Below are positions 25,754 to 34,842 of a stretch of 64,000 nucleotides of DNA, one piece after another; positions within the stretch are counted from its first letter, which is position 1, and each line of letters starts with the position of its first letter. The notes beneath the pieces were generated by a model that was not told the origin of the DNA, did not search any database, and saw only the letters and a list, made by a program, of their open reading frames with translations. Source of the stretch: Firm-13 sp037143795 (GTDB lineage Bacteria > Bacillota > Clostridia > Saccharofermentanales > Saccharofermentanaceae). The DNA is taken from contig JBAWXZ010000011.1 of assembly GCA_037143795.1 (NCBI GenBank), positions 1 to 64,000 of the forward strand. The letters are read 5' to 3'. The position numbers were made by a program, and so were the translations under genes.

Positions 25754-27576
25754 TTTGCTTTTTTATCATCCTTTTCTTTATTGGTTGCGACTGTTTGTTT
25801 TGCTGACGGGGAATTTTTTTTCTGAACTGCCTTTTTGCCGGCCGGAACTGCTTTTTTTACAGCTGCCGGCTTTTCTGCAGGAGTCCCTTTCTTTAAGGAA
25901 TCCACTTTTTCAGAAACAGATTTCTTTGGAGAAACAGTTTTCTTTGGTGAAACAGCTTTCTTGACCGAAACAATTTTTTCGGGGGCAGCTGCTTCTTTTG
26001 CCGGGGTTTCTTTTACGGGCGTTTCTTTTACGGGAGTTTCTTTTACCGGCGTCTCAAAAGCCATGGTACTGCTTGTTGCTTCCGAATCTGCAGGCTGCAC
26101 CTGCGGTGCATATTCCTGCAATGAAATACCTGTAATGAGAGAATATAAACCGGCATATTCCCTTGCTGATCTACCCCAGCTATAGTCACCCAGCATGGCA
26201 TGCTTGACCAGCTGTGCCCATAATGGTTTGTAATGACGATACAAATCACAGGCATACTTGGTAACAAATAAGAATTCGTGAGCATTAATGTTTGCGAAGG
26301 TAAACCCGTTGCCTTCACCGGTATATTCATTATAGGGAAACACAGTATCTTTGAGGCCGCCCGTCTCACGAGCTACCGGAATAGTTCCGTATGACATGGC
26401 AATCATTTGAGACAGGCCGCAAGGTTCAAACAGGGACGGCATCAGATAAATGTCGGCACCTGCATATAGCGTATGTGCCAGGCCGTTGTCAAACGATATG
26501 CAGGCGCACATTTTTTCCGGATTCTTCCGTGATATTTCTGTCAGTGCATGTTCATAATAGGCATCACCTGTGCCCAGGACTACTACCTGCATTCCGTCGT
26601 ACAGCATTTCATCGAGTACACGAAGAAACAGATCAAGCCCTTTCTGATCCACTAACCGGGAAATCATGATGCAAAGCGGGGCACCCGGATTGACGGCAAG
26701 TCCAAGCTGCTGCTGAATTGCCGCCTTGCATTTTGCCTTTCCGGTCTCATAATCAGGGTATGAAAAAGTACATGGAATGAGTTTGTCTGCAATCGGGCTG
26801 TATTCCTTTTCATCAATGCCGTTGAGGATTCCGCTTACTTTATAGGCGTACCTCTGCAGTGTGGCATTCAATCCCTCCCCGTAGTAATCCGTCATAATTT
26901 CATACGCATATGTCGGGGAAACAGTTGTTACAGAATTGGAATAGACTATGCCGGCCTTCATAAAGTTAACAGCACCGTCCTTCAGTGTCAGATCTTCCGT
27001 TAAGACACGATCAGGCAAATCAAGAAGATCCTTAATGATCGCAAGGCTATGCACACCCTGATATTTGAGATTATGAACCGTAAAGACTGTTTTAACATTT
27101 GAATGGATTCCATACGTCTTGTAATGAGTTTCGAGAAGAAGCGGCATCATTCCTGTCTGCCAGTCATTGCAGTGCAAAACATCCGGCTCGAAATCCATGA
27201 AGTCTCCCAGGAAATCCAACACTGCGCGCTGGAAAAAGCAATATCGTTCAATATCAAAAGAATATTCCAGATATACCTGATCATAATTGAAATAATATTC
27301 GTTATCTACAAAATAGTAGATAACTCCTTCCAATTTCATCGAATACAGGCCGGCATAAAGAGAACGCCAGCCCATTTTTACCATTTTCCAGCCCAGCAGA
27401 TGAAGATGAGCTGCATGATTCTGTTTGATCTTCCTGTACAGCGGAAGGATTACCCTTGCGTCGCAGCCCTGACCGACCAGTGTTCGGGGAAGCGCTCCGA
27501 CAACATCTGCAAGTCCGCCGACCTTAATAAAAGGCGCGACTTCGGAAGATACAAAAAGAACTTTGATTGGATTCAT
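25750..27576 (-). CDS. glgA: Glycogen synthase with lysine-rich C-terminal tail
   Basis: The GT5 core (about residues 1-490) transfers glucose from ADP-glucose to glycogen. It shows the ADP-glucose motif KVGGLADVVGALP near the N-terminus and the GT-B segment MPSLFEPCGLSQMIAMSYG with catalytic Glu. The protein is 608 residues long, about 120 more than typical GlgA. The extra part, from about 500, is low complexity: repeats of KETPV/KETPA followed by a histone-H1-like KK/P/A/S-rich stretch (for example SPKKTVSPKKSV). The tail is in frame and coupled to the next gene by ATGA, so it is not an obvious frameshift artefact. Its role is unknown. Confidence 0.93.
   Translation of the reverse strand: MNPIKVLFVSSEVAPFIKVGGLADVVGALPRTLVGQGCDARVILPLYRKIKQNHAAHLHLLGWKMVKMGWRSLYAGLYSMKLEGVIYYFVDNEYYFNYDQVYLEYSFDIERYCFFQRAVLDFLGDFMDFEPDVLHCNDWQTGMMPLLLETHYKTYGIHSNVKTVFTVHNLKYQGVHSLAIIKDLLDLPDRVLTEDLTLKDGAVNFMKAGIVYSNSVTTVSPTYAYEIMTDYYGEGLNATLQRYAYKVSGILNGIDEKEYSPIADKLIPCTFSYPDYETGKAKCKAAIQQQLGLAVNPGAPLCIMISRLVDQKGLDLFLRVLDEMLYDGMQVVVLGTGDAYYEHALTEISRKNPEKMCACISFDNGLAHTLYAGADIYLMPSLFEPCGLSQMIAMSYGTIPVARETGGLKDTVFPYNEYTGEGNGFTFANINAHEFLFVTKYACDLYRHYKPLWAQLVKHAMLGDYSWGRSAREYAGLYSLITGISLQEYAPQVQPADSEATSSTMAFETPVKETPVKETPVKETPAKEAAAPEKIVSVKKAVSPKKTVSPKKSVSEKVDSLKKGTPAEKPAAVKKAVPAGKKAVQKKNSPSAKQTVATNKEKDDKKAK
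25990..26055 (-). repeat. 18-bp tandem repeat encoding the KETPVK repeat of GlgA
   Basis: About three to four near-identical 18-base units encode the KETPV(A)K repeats at the beginning of the GlgA tail. The unit length keeps the frame, so copy number can change without breaking glgA. Confidence 0.75.
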
Positions 27577-28688
27577 ACAATGGCCCCCTTACCAATTACT
27601 ACAGGATAATCTTTATGACCTACAAGCTTGATACCAGGACGGATAACTGCATTTTTATCAATAATTACATTCTCCAGTTCGCAGTTTTCCGAAATATGCA
27701 CGTCCTGCATAATAACACAATTCGTAATCTTACTGTTTCTGGATATGGTTACGCCGCGGAAAAGCATGGAATTTTGAACAGTACCCATAATCCGGCAGCC
27801 ATCAGATACCATAACATTTCCGACATGTGAGTTTTCAAAATACAGCGCAGGCGCTTCATCCTTGACCTTCGTATAAATCGGCATACCGTTCCAGAACAGG
27901 TCGGCACGAATCTGATCATCCAACAGCAGCATCGATGAATTAAAATAGCCCTGGATGTTATTGATCCGAAGAACCAGTCCCTTATACTCATGTGCACGCA
28001 CACGGAGTGTATCATATTTTTTTATCAGGGTATGTACTCCGAAGTTTCTCTCTCCCCTGGAAATCATGTCGGAAATCATATCGATCAGCAGTTCCCTTTT
28101 CAGGATTATAATTCCCAGGCTGCATCGATTAGACGATGATTTTTCCGGATTCAGGAGCATATCCTTGACGTAACCTTTGCGGTCAACATCAAAAATGTAA
28201 TTGGGGACTCCGTATTTGGTGCCGTCACGGTTGTACATGGCAGAGACATCCGCCCCTGACTGTTCATGCTTTTCAAGAAAATCATTAAAGGTAGTGTTCA
28301 AAATCATATTACTGTTTGCAATTATGGCATACATACTACGATTTGACCGGATAAAATCCAAGAGGCCGACCAACTCGTCAGCATCCTCCATACCATTACC
28401 CGATGATTCCGAATTGACATAAGGGGGAAGAATGTGCAGGCCAAAATTTTTACGGTCGAGATCCCAGGAAGCACCTGTCCCAAGGTGATCCATAAGTGAC
28501 TTGTACTTGTTAAGTGTAAGAATGCCGACACTCTTTATTCCGGAATTCACCATATCTGAAAGCATATAGTCAATAATCCGGTAACGGCCGCCAAATGGCA
28601 CGGCAGCCAGAGCTCTGGGTTTTGAGAGTTCACCCAGTGAGATTTTCTTATTGTCAGCCAGAATCAGCCCCATTGCATCAATAAACAT
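27573..28688 (-). CDS. glgD: Glucose-1-phosphate adenylyltransferase, GlgD subunit
   Basis: The 371-residue GlgC-like protein has a nucleotidyltransferase domain followed by a left-handed beta-helix (from about 285). It opens with MGLILADNKKISLGELSKPRALAAVPFGG-type sequence in which the GGxGTRL signature of GlgC is replaced, the mark of the GlgD regulatory subunit. GlgD pairs with GlgC in Firmicutes and tunes activity. GGAGGG lies eight bases before the ATG. It overlaps glgA by four bases. Confidence 0.93.
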   Translation of the reverse strand: MFIDAMGLILADNKKISLGELSKPRALAAVPFGGRYRIIDYMLSDMVNSGIKSVGILTLNKYKSLMDHLGTGASWDLDRKNFGLHILPPYVNSESSGNGMEDADELVGLLDFIRSNRSMYAIIANSNMILNTTFNDFLEKHEQSGADVSAMYNRDGTKYGVPNYIFDVDRKGYVKDMLLNPEKSSSNRCSLGIIILKRELLIDMISDMISRGERNFGVHTLIKKYDTLRVRAHEYKGLVLRINNIQGYFNSSMLLLDDQIRADLFWNGMPIYTKVKDEAPALYFENSHVGNVMVSDGCRIMGTVQNSMLFRGVTISRNSKITNCVIMQDVHISENCELENVIIDKNAVIRPGIKLVGHKDYPVVIGKGAIV

Positions 28689-28713
28689 TCGTTAACCCTC
28701 CGCTTCCTGTAAA

Positions 28714-29976
28714 TTATCGGACACGAAACATTTCTTCAATTACGTTCAAAGCAGGATCAACTGCAACATCGCAGTCAATCTGACAATTTGCGGGTATGAC
28801 AGCATGATCTTTGATCTTAAGTCCCCGCTCAATTACAACGATCCCGTCCGTGCAGATCTTGGTATTCAAATACGGACTGTCTCCGGTAACAGACGCACCT
28901 GCCCGCACTCCCTCACCAATTATCGAATTAAACCCGATAATACACTTGTCAATATATGCTCCTGCCCTGACAGTAACGCCCGGCATAAGTACGGAATCCC
29001 TTACGATCGCCCCTTTTTCCACCGTCACTGAGTTTGACAGTACGGAATGTTCGACCGTACCGTAAATCCTGCATCCGTCTGTAAGCGCTGAGTTTTTGAC
29101 GACGGCACCATCAGCAATATAGTGTGAAGGCTTCACGGGATTCCGGCTGTAGACACGCCAGGAACGATCCATCAGATTGATTTCTTCCGGTCTGTCCAGA
29201 ATATCCATGTTCGCTTCCCACAGGCTTGATATCGTGCCGACATCTTTCCAATATCCGGAAAAACGATATGCACAGAGTTTCTTTCCCTGCTTCAGAAGCA
29301 TCGGGACAATGTTGCTTCCGAAATCATTATTGGATTCCGGAATCTCTTCATCTTCAATGAGTGCTTTACGCAGGACATCCCAGGTGAAAAGATAAACACC
29401 CATGGACGCAAGATTACTCTCCGGTTTTTTTGGCTTTTCCACAAACTCCGTAATAATGTCATCATCACTTGTATTCAAAATTCCAAACCGGGGAGCTTCC
29501 TCCCACGGAACCTCGAGCACGGCCAGAGTTGCATCCGCCTTTGTCTTTATATGGTCACGGAGCATGCGTTCATAATTCATTTTGTAAATATGATCACCCG
29601 ATAAAATGAGTACATACTTCGGGTCACAGTCATCAATAAAATCCTTGTTCTGATAAATTGCATTAGCGGTGCCTTTATACCAGTCGCTTCTCCCGGATCT
29701 TTGGTAAGGCGGCAAAATATACGCCCCTCCATTATTTCTGTCCAGATCCCATGGATGTCCGTTACCTACATAAGTATTAAGTGCGAGTGGCTGGTACTGT
29801 GAAAGCACCCCAACCGTTTCAATTCCGGAATTAGCGCAGTTTGACAATGGAAAATCAATAATGCGGTATCTGCTTCCAAAAGGAACAGCGGGCTTTGCGA
29901 TGTACTTTGTAAGCACACCCAGCCGCGCACCTTGTCCTCCGGCCAGAATCATTGCAACAACGTCAGCTTTTGCCAT
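28714..29976 (-). CDS. glgC: Glucose-1-phosphate adenylyltransferase, GlgC catalytic subunit
   Basis: The 420-residue ADP-glucose pyrophosphorylase has the signature ILAGGQGARLG, substrate motif GTANAIYQN, the DHIYKMNYE segment, FVEKP, and a C-terminal beta-helix. It makes ADP-glucose for glycogen synthesis. ATG 29976 has GGAGG at eight bases; an in-frame ATG five codons upstream overlaps that site and is less likely. Confidence 0.95.
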   Translation of the reverse strand: MAKADVVAMILAGGQGARLGVLTKYIAKPAVPFGSRYRIIDFPLSNCANSGIETVGVLSQYQPLALNTYVGNGHPWDLDRNNGGAYILPPYQRSGRSDWYKGTANAIYQNKDFIDDCDPKYVLILSGDHIYKMNYERMLRDHIKTKADATLAVLEVPWEEAPRFGILNTSDDDIITEFVEKPKKPESNLASMGVYLFTWDVLRKALIEDEEIPESNNDFGSNIVPMLLKQGKKLCAYRFSGYWKDVGTISSLWEANMDILDRPEEINLMDRSWRVYSRNPVKPSHYIADGAVVKNSALTDGCRIYGTVEHSVLSNSVTVEKGAIVRDSVLMPGVTVRAGAYIDKCIIGFNSIIGEGVRAGASVTGDSPYLNTKICTDGIVVIERGLKIKDHAVIPANCQIDCDVAVDPALNVIEEMFRVR

Positions 29977-30046
29977 ATCCACATCCTCCATTTATAAAAT
30001 ATTCAGCCGTTTTCATCCTGATCCATGATCTTTTCAGCTCCAAATC

Positions 30047-31927
30047 CTAAACAGTAACTTTTTCAATATACAAGCCGCTCAAAGGCGGCAGGCATACCTC
30101 TATAAAATAGGGTCTCCCTTTCCATGGTCCTTCCTGAGTTAAAAATACCTCCTCCCCTTCGGCACCGGTCGGATATCCGCTGCCTCCAAATTTCATGTCG
30201 TCTGTATTAAGTGAAATGCTATATTCCCCGGCTTCATCAACCGGTATTCGATATTTTTTAAGAGGTACCGGAACCATATTCAGGGCGACAATCACCTTTT
30301 CATTATTTGTCTCTCCCATTCTCTGAAAAAGAAATACGCTGTTTTCCCTGTCTGATGTGTCGAGCCATTCAAAACCATCCCACGAACGGTCCCTGATCCA
30401 AAGCGCCTTGTTATCACGATAAAAGAAATTAGCCCTTGCAACAAAGTCCTTAAGCAGTCTGTTGGATTCATATTTGAGCATAAACCATTCCAGCTGTTCA
30501 TAAAATCGCCATTCAATATACTGCCCGAACTCGGCGCCCATAAAAGTCAGCTTACTTCCGGGGTGTGCAAGCATGTAGAGAATCAAAGTACGGTATGAAG
30601 CGAATTTACGCCATGTATCCCCCGGCATCTTATCAAGAAGGCTCTTCTTTCCATGGACAACTTCATCATGGGAAAAGCACAGTATAAAATTCTCTGAAAA
30701 TGCATACATCATGGAAAAGCAGAACTGATCATGATGCCAGACCCGGGCATAATAATCCGTTTCAAGATAATCCAGTGTATCATGCATCCATCCCATATTC
30801 CATTTGTGCGTAAAGCCAAGACCGCCTTCAGAAACCGGGTGTGATACTTTAGGCCAGGCTGTTGACTCTTCAGCAATCATCATGACGCGCGGGTATTTCT
30901 CCCTGACAATTGTATTAAGCTGCTGCAGGAAAGCGACCGCTTCAAGATTATCGGTACCTCCCTGTGCGTTGGGAAGATATTCCGTCCGGCAGTAATTCCT
31001 GTAGATCATGCTTGAAACAGCGTCTACCCGAATACCATCAACATGGTATTCATCCATCCAGAAAACAGCGTTGGAAATCAGGAATGAACGCACCTCTGAT
31101 TTTTCATAATTGAATACATTGGTTCCCCATTCCTTGTGCTCACCTATGCGCGGATCGGCATATTCATAACAGGGAGACCCGTCAAATTGAATAAGACCTT
31201 CAAGATTTTTCGGAAAATGAGCAGGCACCCAGTCAAGGATAACCGCAATACCATTCAGGTGCAGATGGTCAATCATGAATTTAAAATCTGCCGGTGTCCC
31301 GAAACGACTGGTAACAGCATAATAACCGGTAACCTGATAACCCCAGGATTCATCAAGCGGGTGTTCCATTACCGGCATAAACTCAACATGCGTATATCCC
31401 ATTTCCAGGCAATACTTGGATAGATCCCTTGCAATCTGACGGTAGTTCATGAAATTGCCGTCTTCGAATTTTCTCCAGGATCCAAGGTGCAGCTCGTAAA
31501 TATTTATCGGGCGCGGGGCAAGGGCATCCGGAGAATTTCTTATGTAATCCTGGTCATTCCATTCATAATCATTCGAATCATAGAGAATGGATGCATTATC
31601 GGGGCGTGTCTCACTGTGTCTGGCATAGGGATCAACTTTATCATATGTACGCCCGTCGGCACCTGCAACCAAATACTTATAGCGGTCCCACTGTATCGCA
31701 TCCGGAATGTCACATGTCCAGATTCCCGTTTCGCGTAAAGGATGCATGGCACATGCATCAGGAAGCCAGTCATTGAAATCCCCGATTACACTGACTGATT
31801 CGGCATGCGGCGCCCACACAGCAAAGTGGTAACCCTGTTCGCCATCACTGTGTGTATACGGTCTTGAGCCTAGCAAGTTATAACTATGATAGTCATTACC
31901 TGTATTAAACAAATAGGCTTGATCCAT
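30047..31927 (-). CDS. glgB: 1,4-alpha-glucan branching enzyme
   Basis: The 626-residue GH13 enzyme creates alpha-1,6 branches in glycogen. An N-terminal CBM48-like domain (about 20-115, with HFAVWAPHAESVSVIGDFNDW) is followed by the barrel with DGIRVDAVSSM (nucleophile Asp), MMIAEESTAWP (acid Glu) and FSHDEVVHGK, then a C-terminal beta domain. ATG 31927 has AGGAG five bases upstream; a GTG at 31933 is less likely. It is the first gene of the glg operon, behind the promoter at 31985-32012. Confidence 0.95.
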   Translation of the reverse strand: MDQAYLFNTGNDYHSYNLLGSRPYTHSDGEQGYHFAVWAPHAESVSVIGDFNDWLPDACAMHPLRETGIWTCDIPDAIQWDRYKYLVAGADGRTYDKVDPYARHSETRPDNASILYDSNDYEWNDQDYIRNSPDALAPRPINIYELHLGSWRKFEDGNFMNYRQIARDLSKYCLEMGYTHVEFMPVMEHPLDESWGYQVTGYYAVTSRFGTPADFKFMIDHLHLNGIAVILDWVPAHFPKNLEGLIQFDGSPCYEYADPRIGEHKEWGTNVFNYEKSEVRSFLISNAVFWMDEYHVDGIRVDAVSSMIYRNYCRTEYLPNAQGGTDNLEAVAFLQQLNTIVREKYPRVMMIAEESTAWPKVSHPVSEGGLGFTHKWNMGWMHDTLDYLETDYYARVWHHDQFCFSMMYAFSENFILCFSHDEVVHGKKSLLDKMPGDTWRKFASYRTLILYMLAHPGSKLTFMGAEFGQYIEWRFYEQLEWFMLKYESNRLLKDFVARANFFYRDNKALWIRDRSWDGFEWLDTSDRENSVFLFQRMGETNNEKVIVALNMVPVPLKKYRIPVDEAGEYSISLNTDDMKFGGSGYPTGAEGEEVFLTQEGPWKGRPYFIEVCLPPLSGLYIEKVTV

Positions 31928-31984
31928 AAGCACTCCTATGCTCTAACAATGCAAATTGCGAGCGCATTTTTTACTGTTAAATAG

Positions 31985-32012
31985 ATTATACCCTATTGTG
32001 ATAAGCAGACAA
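31985..32012 (-). promoter_or_regulatory. Promoter of the glycogen operon
   Basis: On the minus strand TTGTCT and a perfect TATAAT are separated by 16 bases, about 57 bases before glgB. It begins directly after the terminator of the upstream oxidoreductase operon. Confidence 0.65.
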
Positions 32013-32024
32013 CAGTTTACTGGC

Positions 32025-32050
32025 AAAAAAGGAGCAGATCGCTCTGCTCC
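32025..32050 (-). terminator. Intrinsic terminator of the 2-oxoacid oxidoreductase operon
   Basis: A perfect eight-pair stem (GGAGCAGA/TCTGCTCC) with a four-base loop is followed on the minus strand by six T. Confidence 0.9.
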
Positions 32051-32103
32051 CTCAAAAAGTCTATGGTTATTAAATATTTGTTTACAGTTTATCAATTGCT
32101 TTT

Positions 32104-32640
32104 TTACGCAAAAGCCGCACCTTTATCAAAAGCTTCAAGGTTTGAAGGAATCATATGATATCTTCGTTCCGGAAGTACTTCACGCAGGGCAGCTTCAAAA
32201 GATTCTCGCTTAAAGCATCCGGTCGCCGCCGATAGACAGCCAAGCAGGACAATCGTTGCATATGCCATATTTCCAAGCTCGTTTGCGATCTCAGAAGAAG
32301 CAATCGGAATAAAGCGAATGTCCTTTCTTTGGGGTGCCACTTTTATCAGCGATGAATCAATAATAATAATACCACCCGGCTTGAGCTGTACTTCGAATTT
32401 TTCCAGGGAGGGCTGATTTAATGCAATCAGGACATCAGCATCATTGATTACCGGAGAACCAATGATTTCATCAGAAATAACGACGGAGCAGTTGGCTGTG
32501 CCTCCGCGCATTTCGGGACCATAGGAAGGAAACCACGAGACTTCATGTCCTTCAATAAGTGCCGCTTCGGCTGCCATTTTGCCTGCAGAAAGTATTCCCT
32601 GGCCGCCGAATCCGGCAAGGATAATCGAAAAATCAATCAT
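32104..32640 (-). CDS. 2-oxoacid:ferredoxin oxidoreductase, gamma subunit
   Basis: The 178-residue subunit has the gamma-domain opening SIILAGFGGQGILSAGKMAAEA and FPSYGPEMRGGTANC, as in KorC/VorC. It completes the four-gene enzyme that decarboxylates 2-oxoglutarate or branched-chain 2-oxoacids to acyl-CoA with reduction of ferredoxin. It starts one base after the stop of the TPP subunit gene, with TGGAGGTG upstream. It is the last gene before the terminator. Confidence 0.92.
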   Translation of the reverse strand: MIDFSIILAGFGGQGILSAGKMAAEAALIEGHEVSWFPSYGPEMRGGTANCSVVISDEIIGSPVINDADVLIALNQPSLEKFEVQLKPGGIIIIDSSLIKVAPQRKDIRFIPIASSEIANELGNMAYATIVLLGCLSAATGCFKRESFEAALREVLPERRYHMIPSNLEAFDKGAAFA

Positions 32641-32641
32641 T

Positions 32642-33388
32642 TTACACCTCCAGATCCTTTCCTTTGAATACGCCGAGCGGGTATTGCGGCATCATATCAG
32701 ACTCAAGCCAACGAAGTGATTCAACCGGTTCTTTTCCCCAATTAGTCGGGCAGGTGGAGAGGAATTCTACCATGGAAAATCCCAGACCCTGCTGCTGAAC
32801 GCGGAAGGACTTGGCAATGGCCTTCTTAGCTGCCTGAATATTCCTGAAGTTATTGAGTGCTACGCGCTCAATGTATACAGCACCCGGCAGTACAGACAGA
32901 AGTTCACTGACATTGATAGGATATCCCTGGGTTGATGCATCCCTTCCAAATGGCGATGTAGTCGTTACCTGATTAAGAAGAGTTGTCGGTGCCATCTGCC
33001 CGCCTGTCATTCCGTAAATTGCATTATTGACAAAAAAGACCGAAATTTTTTCTCCGCGGGCTGCTGCATGAAGTATTTCTGCAGCACCGATTGAAGCCAG
33101 ATCTCCGTCGCCCTGGTATGTAAATACCATCTTGTCCGGGTGAACTCTTTTTATACCGGTTGCAACGGCAGGAGCACGGCCATGAGCCGCCTGAACCATA
33201 TCGCAGGCAAAATACTCATAATTATTGTATGTACATCCAACAGGAGACACTCCTATCGTTGTATCAAGGATTCCGGTTTCACACATTACTTCAGCTATAA
33301 TACGGTGGATGATGCCGTGCGTACAGCCCGGGCAGTAGTGGAACGGCTTGTCGGTGAGTCCTTTTGTCTTTTCAAATACGATCGCCAT
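32642..33388 (-). CDS. 2-oxoacid:ferredoxin oxidoreductase, TPP-binding beta subunit
   Basis: The 248-residue subunit binds thiamine diphosphate. It shows YCPGCTHGIIHRII near the N-terminus, the diphosphate motif GDGDLASIGAAEILHAA, and NNAIYGMTGGQMAPTT, typical of KorB/VorA. The short C-terminus lacks cluster-binding cysteines, as in KorB. Gene order fits the four-subunit enzyme. Confidence 0.93.
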   Translation of the reverse strand: MAIVFEKTKGLTDKPFHYCPGCTHGIIHRIIAEVMCETGILDTTIGVSPVGCTYNNYEYFACDMVQAAHGRAPAVATGIKRVHPDKMVFTYQGDGDLASIGAAEILHAAARGEKISVFFVNNAIYGMTGGQMAPTTLLNQVTTTSPFGRDASTQGYPINVSELLSVLPGAVYIERVALNNFRNIQAAKKAIAKSFRVQQQGLGFSMVEFLSTCPTNWGKEPVESLRWLESDMMPQYPLGVFKGKDLEV

Positions 33389-33389
33389 T

Positions 33390-34463
33390 TTATCTCACCT
33401 CTCCTTTATGAATTGCCACCAGCTGATCCAGGATTTCCTTCTGTGTCGGCATATTGCCTCCCATGCGCCCATAAAAATATACGGGTTTGGTTCCGTTAAC
33501 AGCGAGTCGGACATCTTCGACCATTTGCCCTGCATTCAGTTCAATGTCAAGGAAAGCCTTTACGTGACTGAGCGATGCAACACGGGCCAACTCATCCGAC
33601 GGAAAAGGCCAAAGTGTTATCGGGCGGACCATTCCGACCTTAATACCCATTTCGGCAGCCTGACGAATCACATTGCGGCAGATTCGGCTGCACGTTCCGA
33701 ATGCTGTGAAAATAATTTCAGCGTCTTCGATATTAAGTGATTCAAACCGCGTTTCTTCTTTCTGAACAACTGCATATTTGTCCTGAAGCTCACGATTCTT
33801 TTTCTCAAGATCATCAGGATCTATATAAATGGAAGTTACAATATTATGTTCTGCTCTTCCTTGACGTCCGGTAGTAGCCCACGATTTATCGGTCTCATCC
33901 ATCGGTTCAACATCCCTGAATTTTACCGGTTCCATCATCTGTCCAAGCGTACCGTCACCCAGGATCATAACCAGCATGCGGTACCGGTCTGCAAGGTTGA
34001 ACGCTTCGACGGTCATCTCATAGAGCTCCTGGATAGAGGCCGGAGCGATAACGATATTTCTGTAATCACCGTGTCCGCCGCCTTTTGTAGCCTGAAAATA
34101 ATCGCCCTGAGCCGGCAGAATACCGCCAAGGCCGGGACCTGCACGTACAATATTAACAACAACCGCCGGTAACTCGGCACCTGCAATATAGGACATACCT
34201 TCCTGTTTCAGGCTGATTCCCGGAGAAGATGAGGATGTAAGAACTCTCGCACCGGCCGCAGCAGCGCCATAAACCATATTAATCGCAGCAACTTCACTCT
34301 CTGCCTGGAGAAAACAACCGCCTATCTCCACCATTCTTTTAGCCATATAATGCATGACCTCTGTCTGCGGTGTAATCGGGTATCCAAAATAGTGACGGCA
34401 GCCTGCGCGGACAGCCGCTTCAGCTATAACTTCATTTCCCTTCATCAGGACTCTCTTTGCCAT
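33390..34463 (-). CDS. 2-oxoacid:ferredoxin oxidoreductase, alpha subunit
   Basis: The 357-residue subunit is of the KorA/VorB type. It shows KGNEVIAEAAVRAGCRHYFGYPITPQ-type sequence at the N-terminus, SSSPGISLKQEGMSY, and PGLGGILPAQGDY with the CoA/TPP-domain contacts. The substrate (2-oxoglutarate versus branched-chain 2-oxoacids) cannot be decided from these motifs; IlvE elsewhere in the window would supply branched-chain 2-oxoacids. GAGGAG precedes the ATG. Confidence 0.92.
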   Translation of the reverse strand: MAKRVLMKGNEVIAEAAVRAGCRHYFGYPITPQTEVMHYMAKRMVEIGGCFLQAESEVAAINMVYGAAAAGARVLTSSSSPGISLKQEGMSYIAGAELPAVVVNIVRAGPGLGGILPAQGDYFQATKGGGHGDYRNIVIAPASIQELYEMTVEAFNLADRYRMLVMILGDGTLGQMMEPVKFRDVEPMDETDKSWATTGRQGRAEHNIVTSIYIDPDDLEKKNRELQDKYAVVQKEETRFESLNIEDAEIIFTAFGTCSRICRNVIRQAAEMGIKVGMVRPITLWPFPSDELARVASLSHVKAFLDIELNAGQMVEDVRLAVNGTKPVYFYGRMGGNMPTQKEILDQLVAIHKGEVR

Positions 34464-34474
34464 TTATTTGCTCC

Positions 34475-34681
34475 TCACTTCTCTACAGTAATAACGGAAT
34501 CAGGACACTGAACCGCACAAAATGCACACCCGATGCATGAAGCCTGGTCAATACAGGAAATCGGGTGATACCCTTTGCTGTTTAACCGGGTGATATCAAC
34601 TTGTAAAATCTTCTTCGGACATACAGACACACAAAGGCCGCAGCCCTTGCAGCGTTCCTGTCTAAATGATACATTAGCCAT
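34475..34681 (-). CDS. 2-oxoacid:ferredoxin oxidoreductase, 2x[4Fe-4S] delta subunit
   Basis: The 68-residue ferredoxin-like protein has two CxxCxxCxxxCP motifs, CKGCGLCVSVCP and CIGCAFCAVQCP. It is the delta subunit that carries electrons from the TPP site. It is the first gene of the operon, with GGGAGG before the ATG and a good promoter upstream. Confidence 0.93.
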   Translation of the reverse strand: MANVSFRQERCKGCGLCVSVCPKKILQVDITRLNSKGYHPISCIDQASCIGCAFCAVQCPDSVITVEK

Positions 34682-34714
34682 ATTTGTCCTCCCATAAAAT
34701 CAAAACATGAATTG

Positions 34715-34743
34715 ATTATAGCTTTGCCCTTTTGGAAATGCAA
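34715..34743 (-). promoter_or_regulatory. Promoter of the 2-oxoacid oxidoreductase operon
   Basis: On the minus strand TTGCAT and a perfect TATAAT are separated by 17 bases, 34 bases before the ferredoxin subunit. Confidence 0.65.
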
Positions 34744-34773
34744 ACGCAAGTACAATCACTTATTTATTCATTA

Positions 34774-34802
34774 TTGACATTATTGCTGAATTGGAGTACT
34801 TT
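34774..34802 (+). promoter_or_regulatory. Promoter of the ABC transporter-tetR operon
   Basis: A perfect TTGACA (34774-34779) is followed after 17 bases by a weak -10 TACTTT (34797-34802). The start of transcription would fall inside the palindrome at 34807-34822. Confidence 0.55.
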
Positions 34803-34806
34803 TTAG

Positions 34807-34822
34807 TTGACCCATGGGTCAA
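34807..34822. promoter_or_regulatory. 16-bp palindromic operator, likely TetR site
   Basis: TTGACCCATGGGTCAA is a perfect 16-bp palindrome. It sits at the expected transcription start, just before the ribosome site of the ABC ATPase gene. TetR-family operators often take this TTGACC...GGTCAA form. The tetR gene at the end of the same operon is the obvious candidate to bind it. Confidence 0.7.
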
Positions 34823-34842
34823 TCTCAAAGGAGGTCCTGCAA

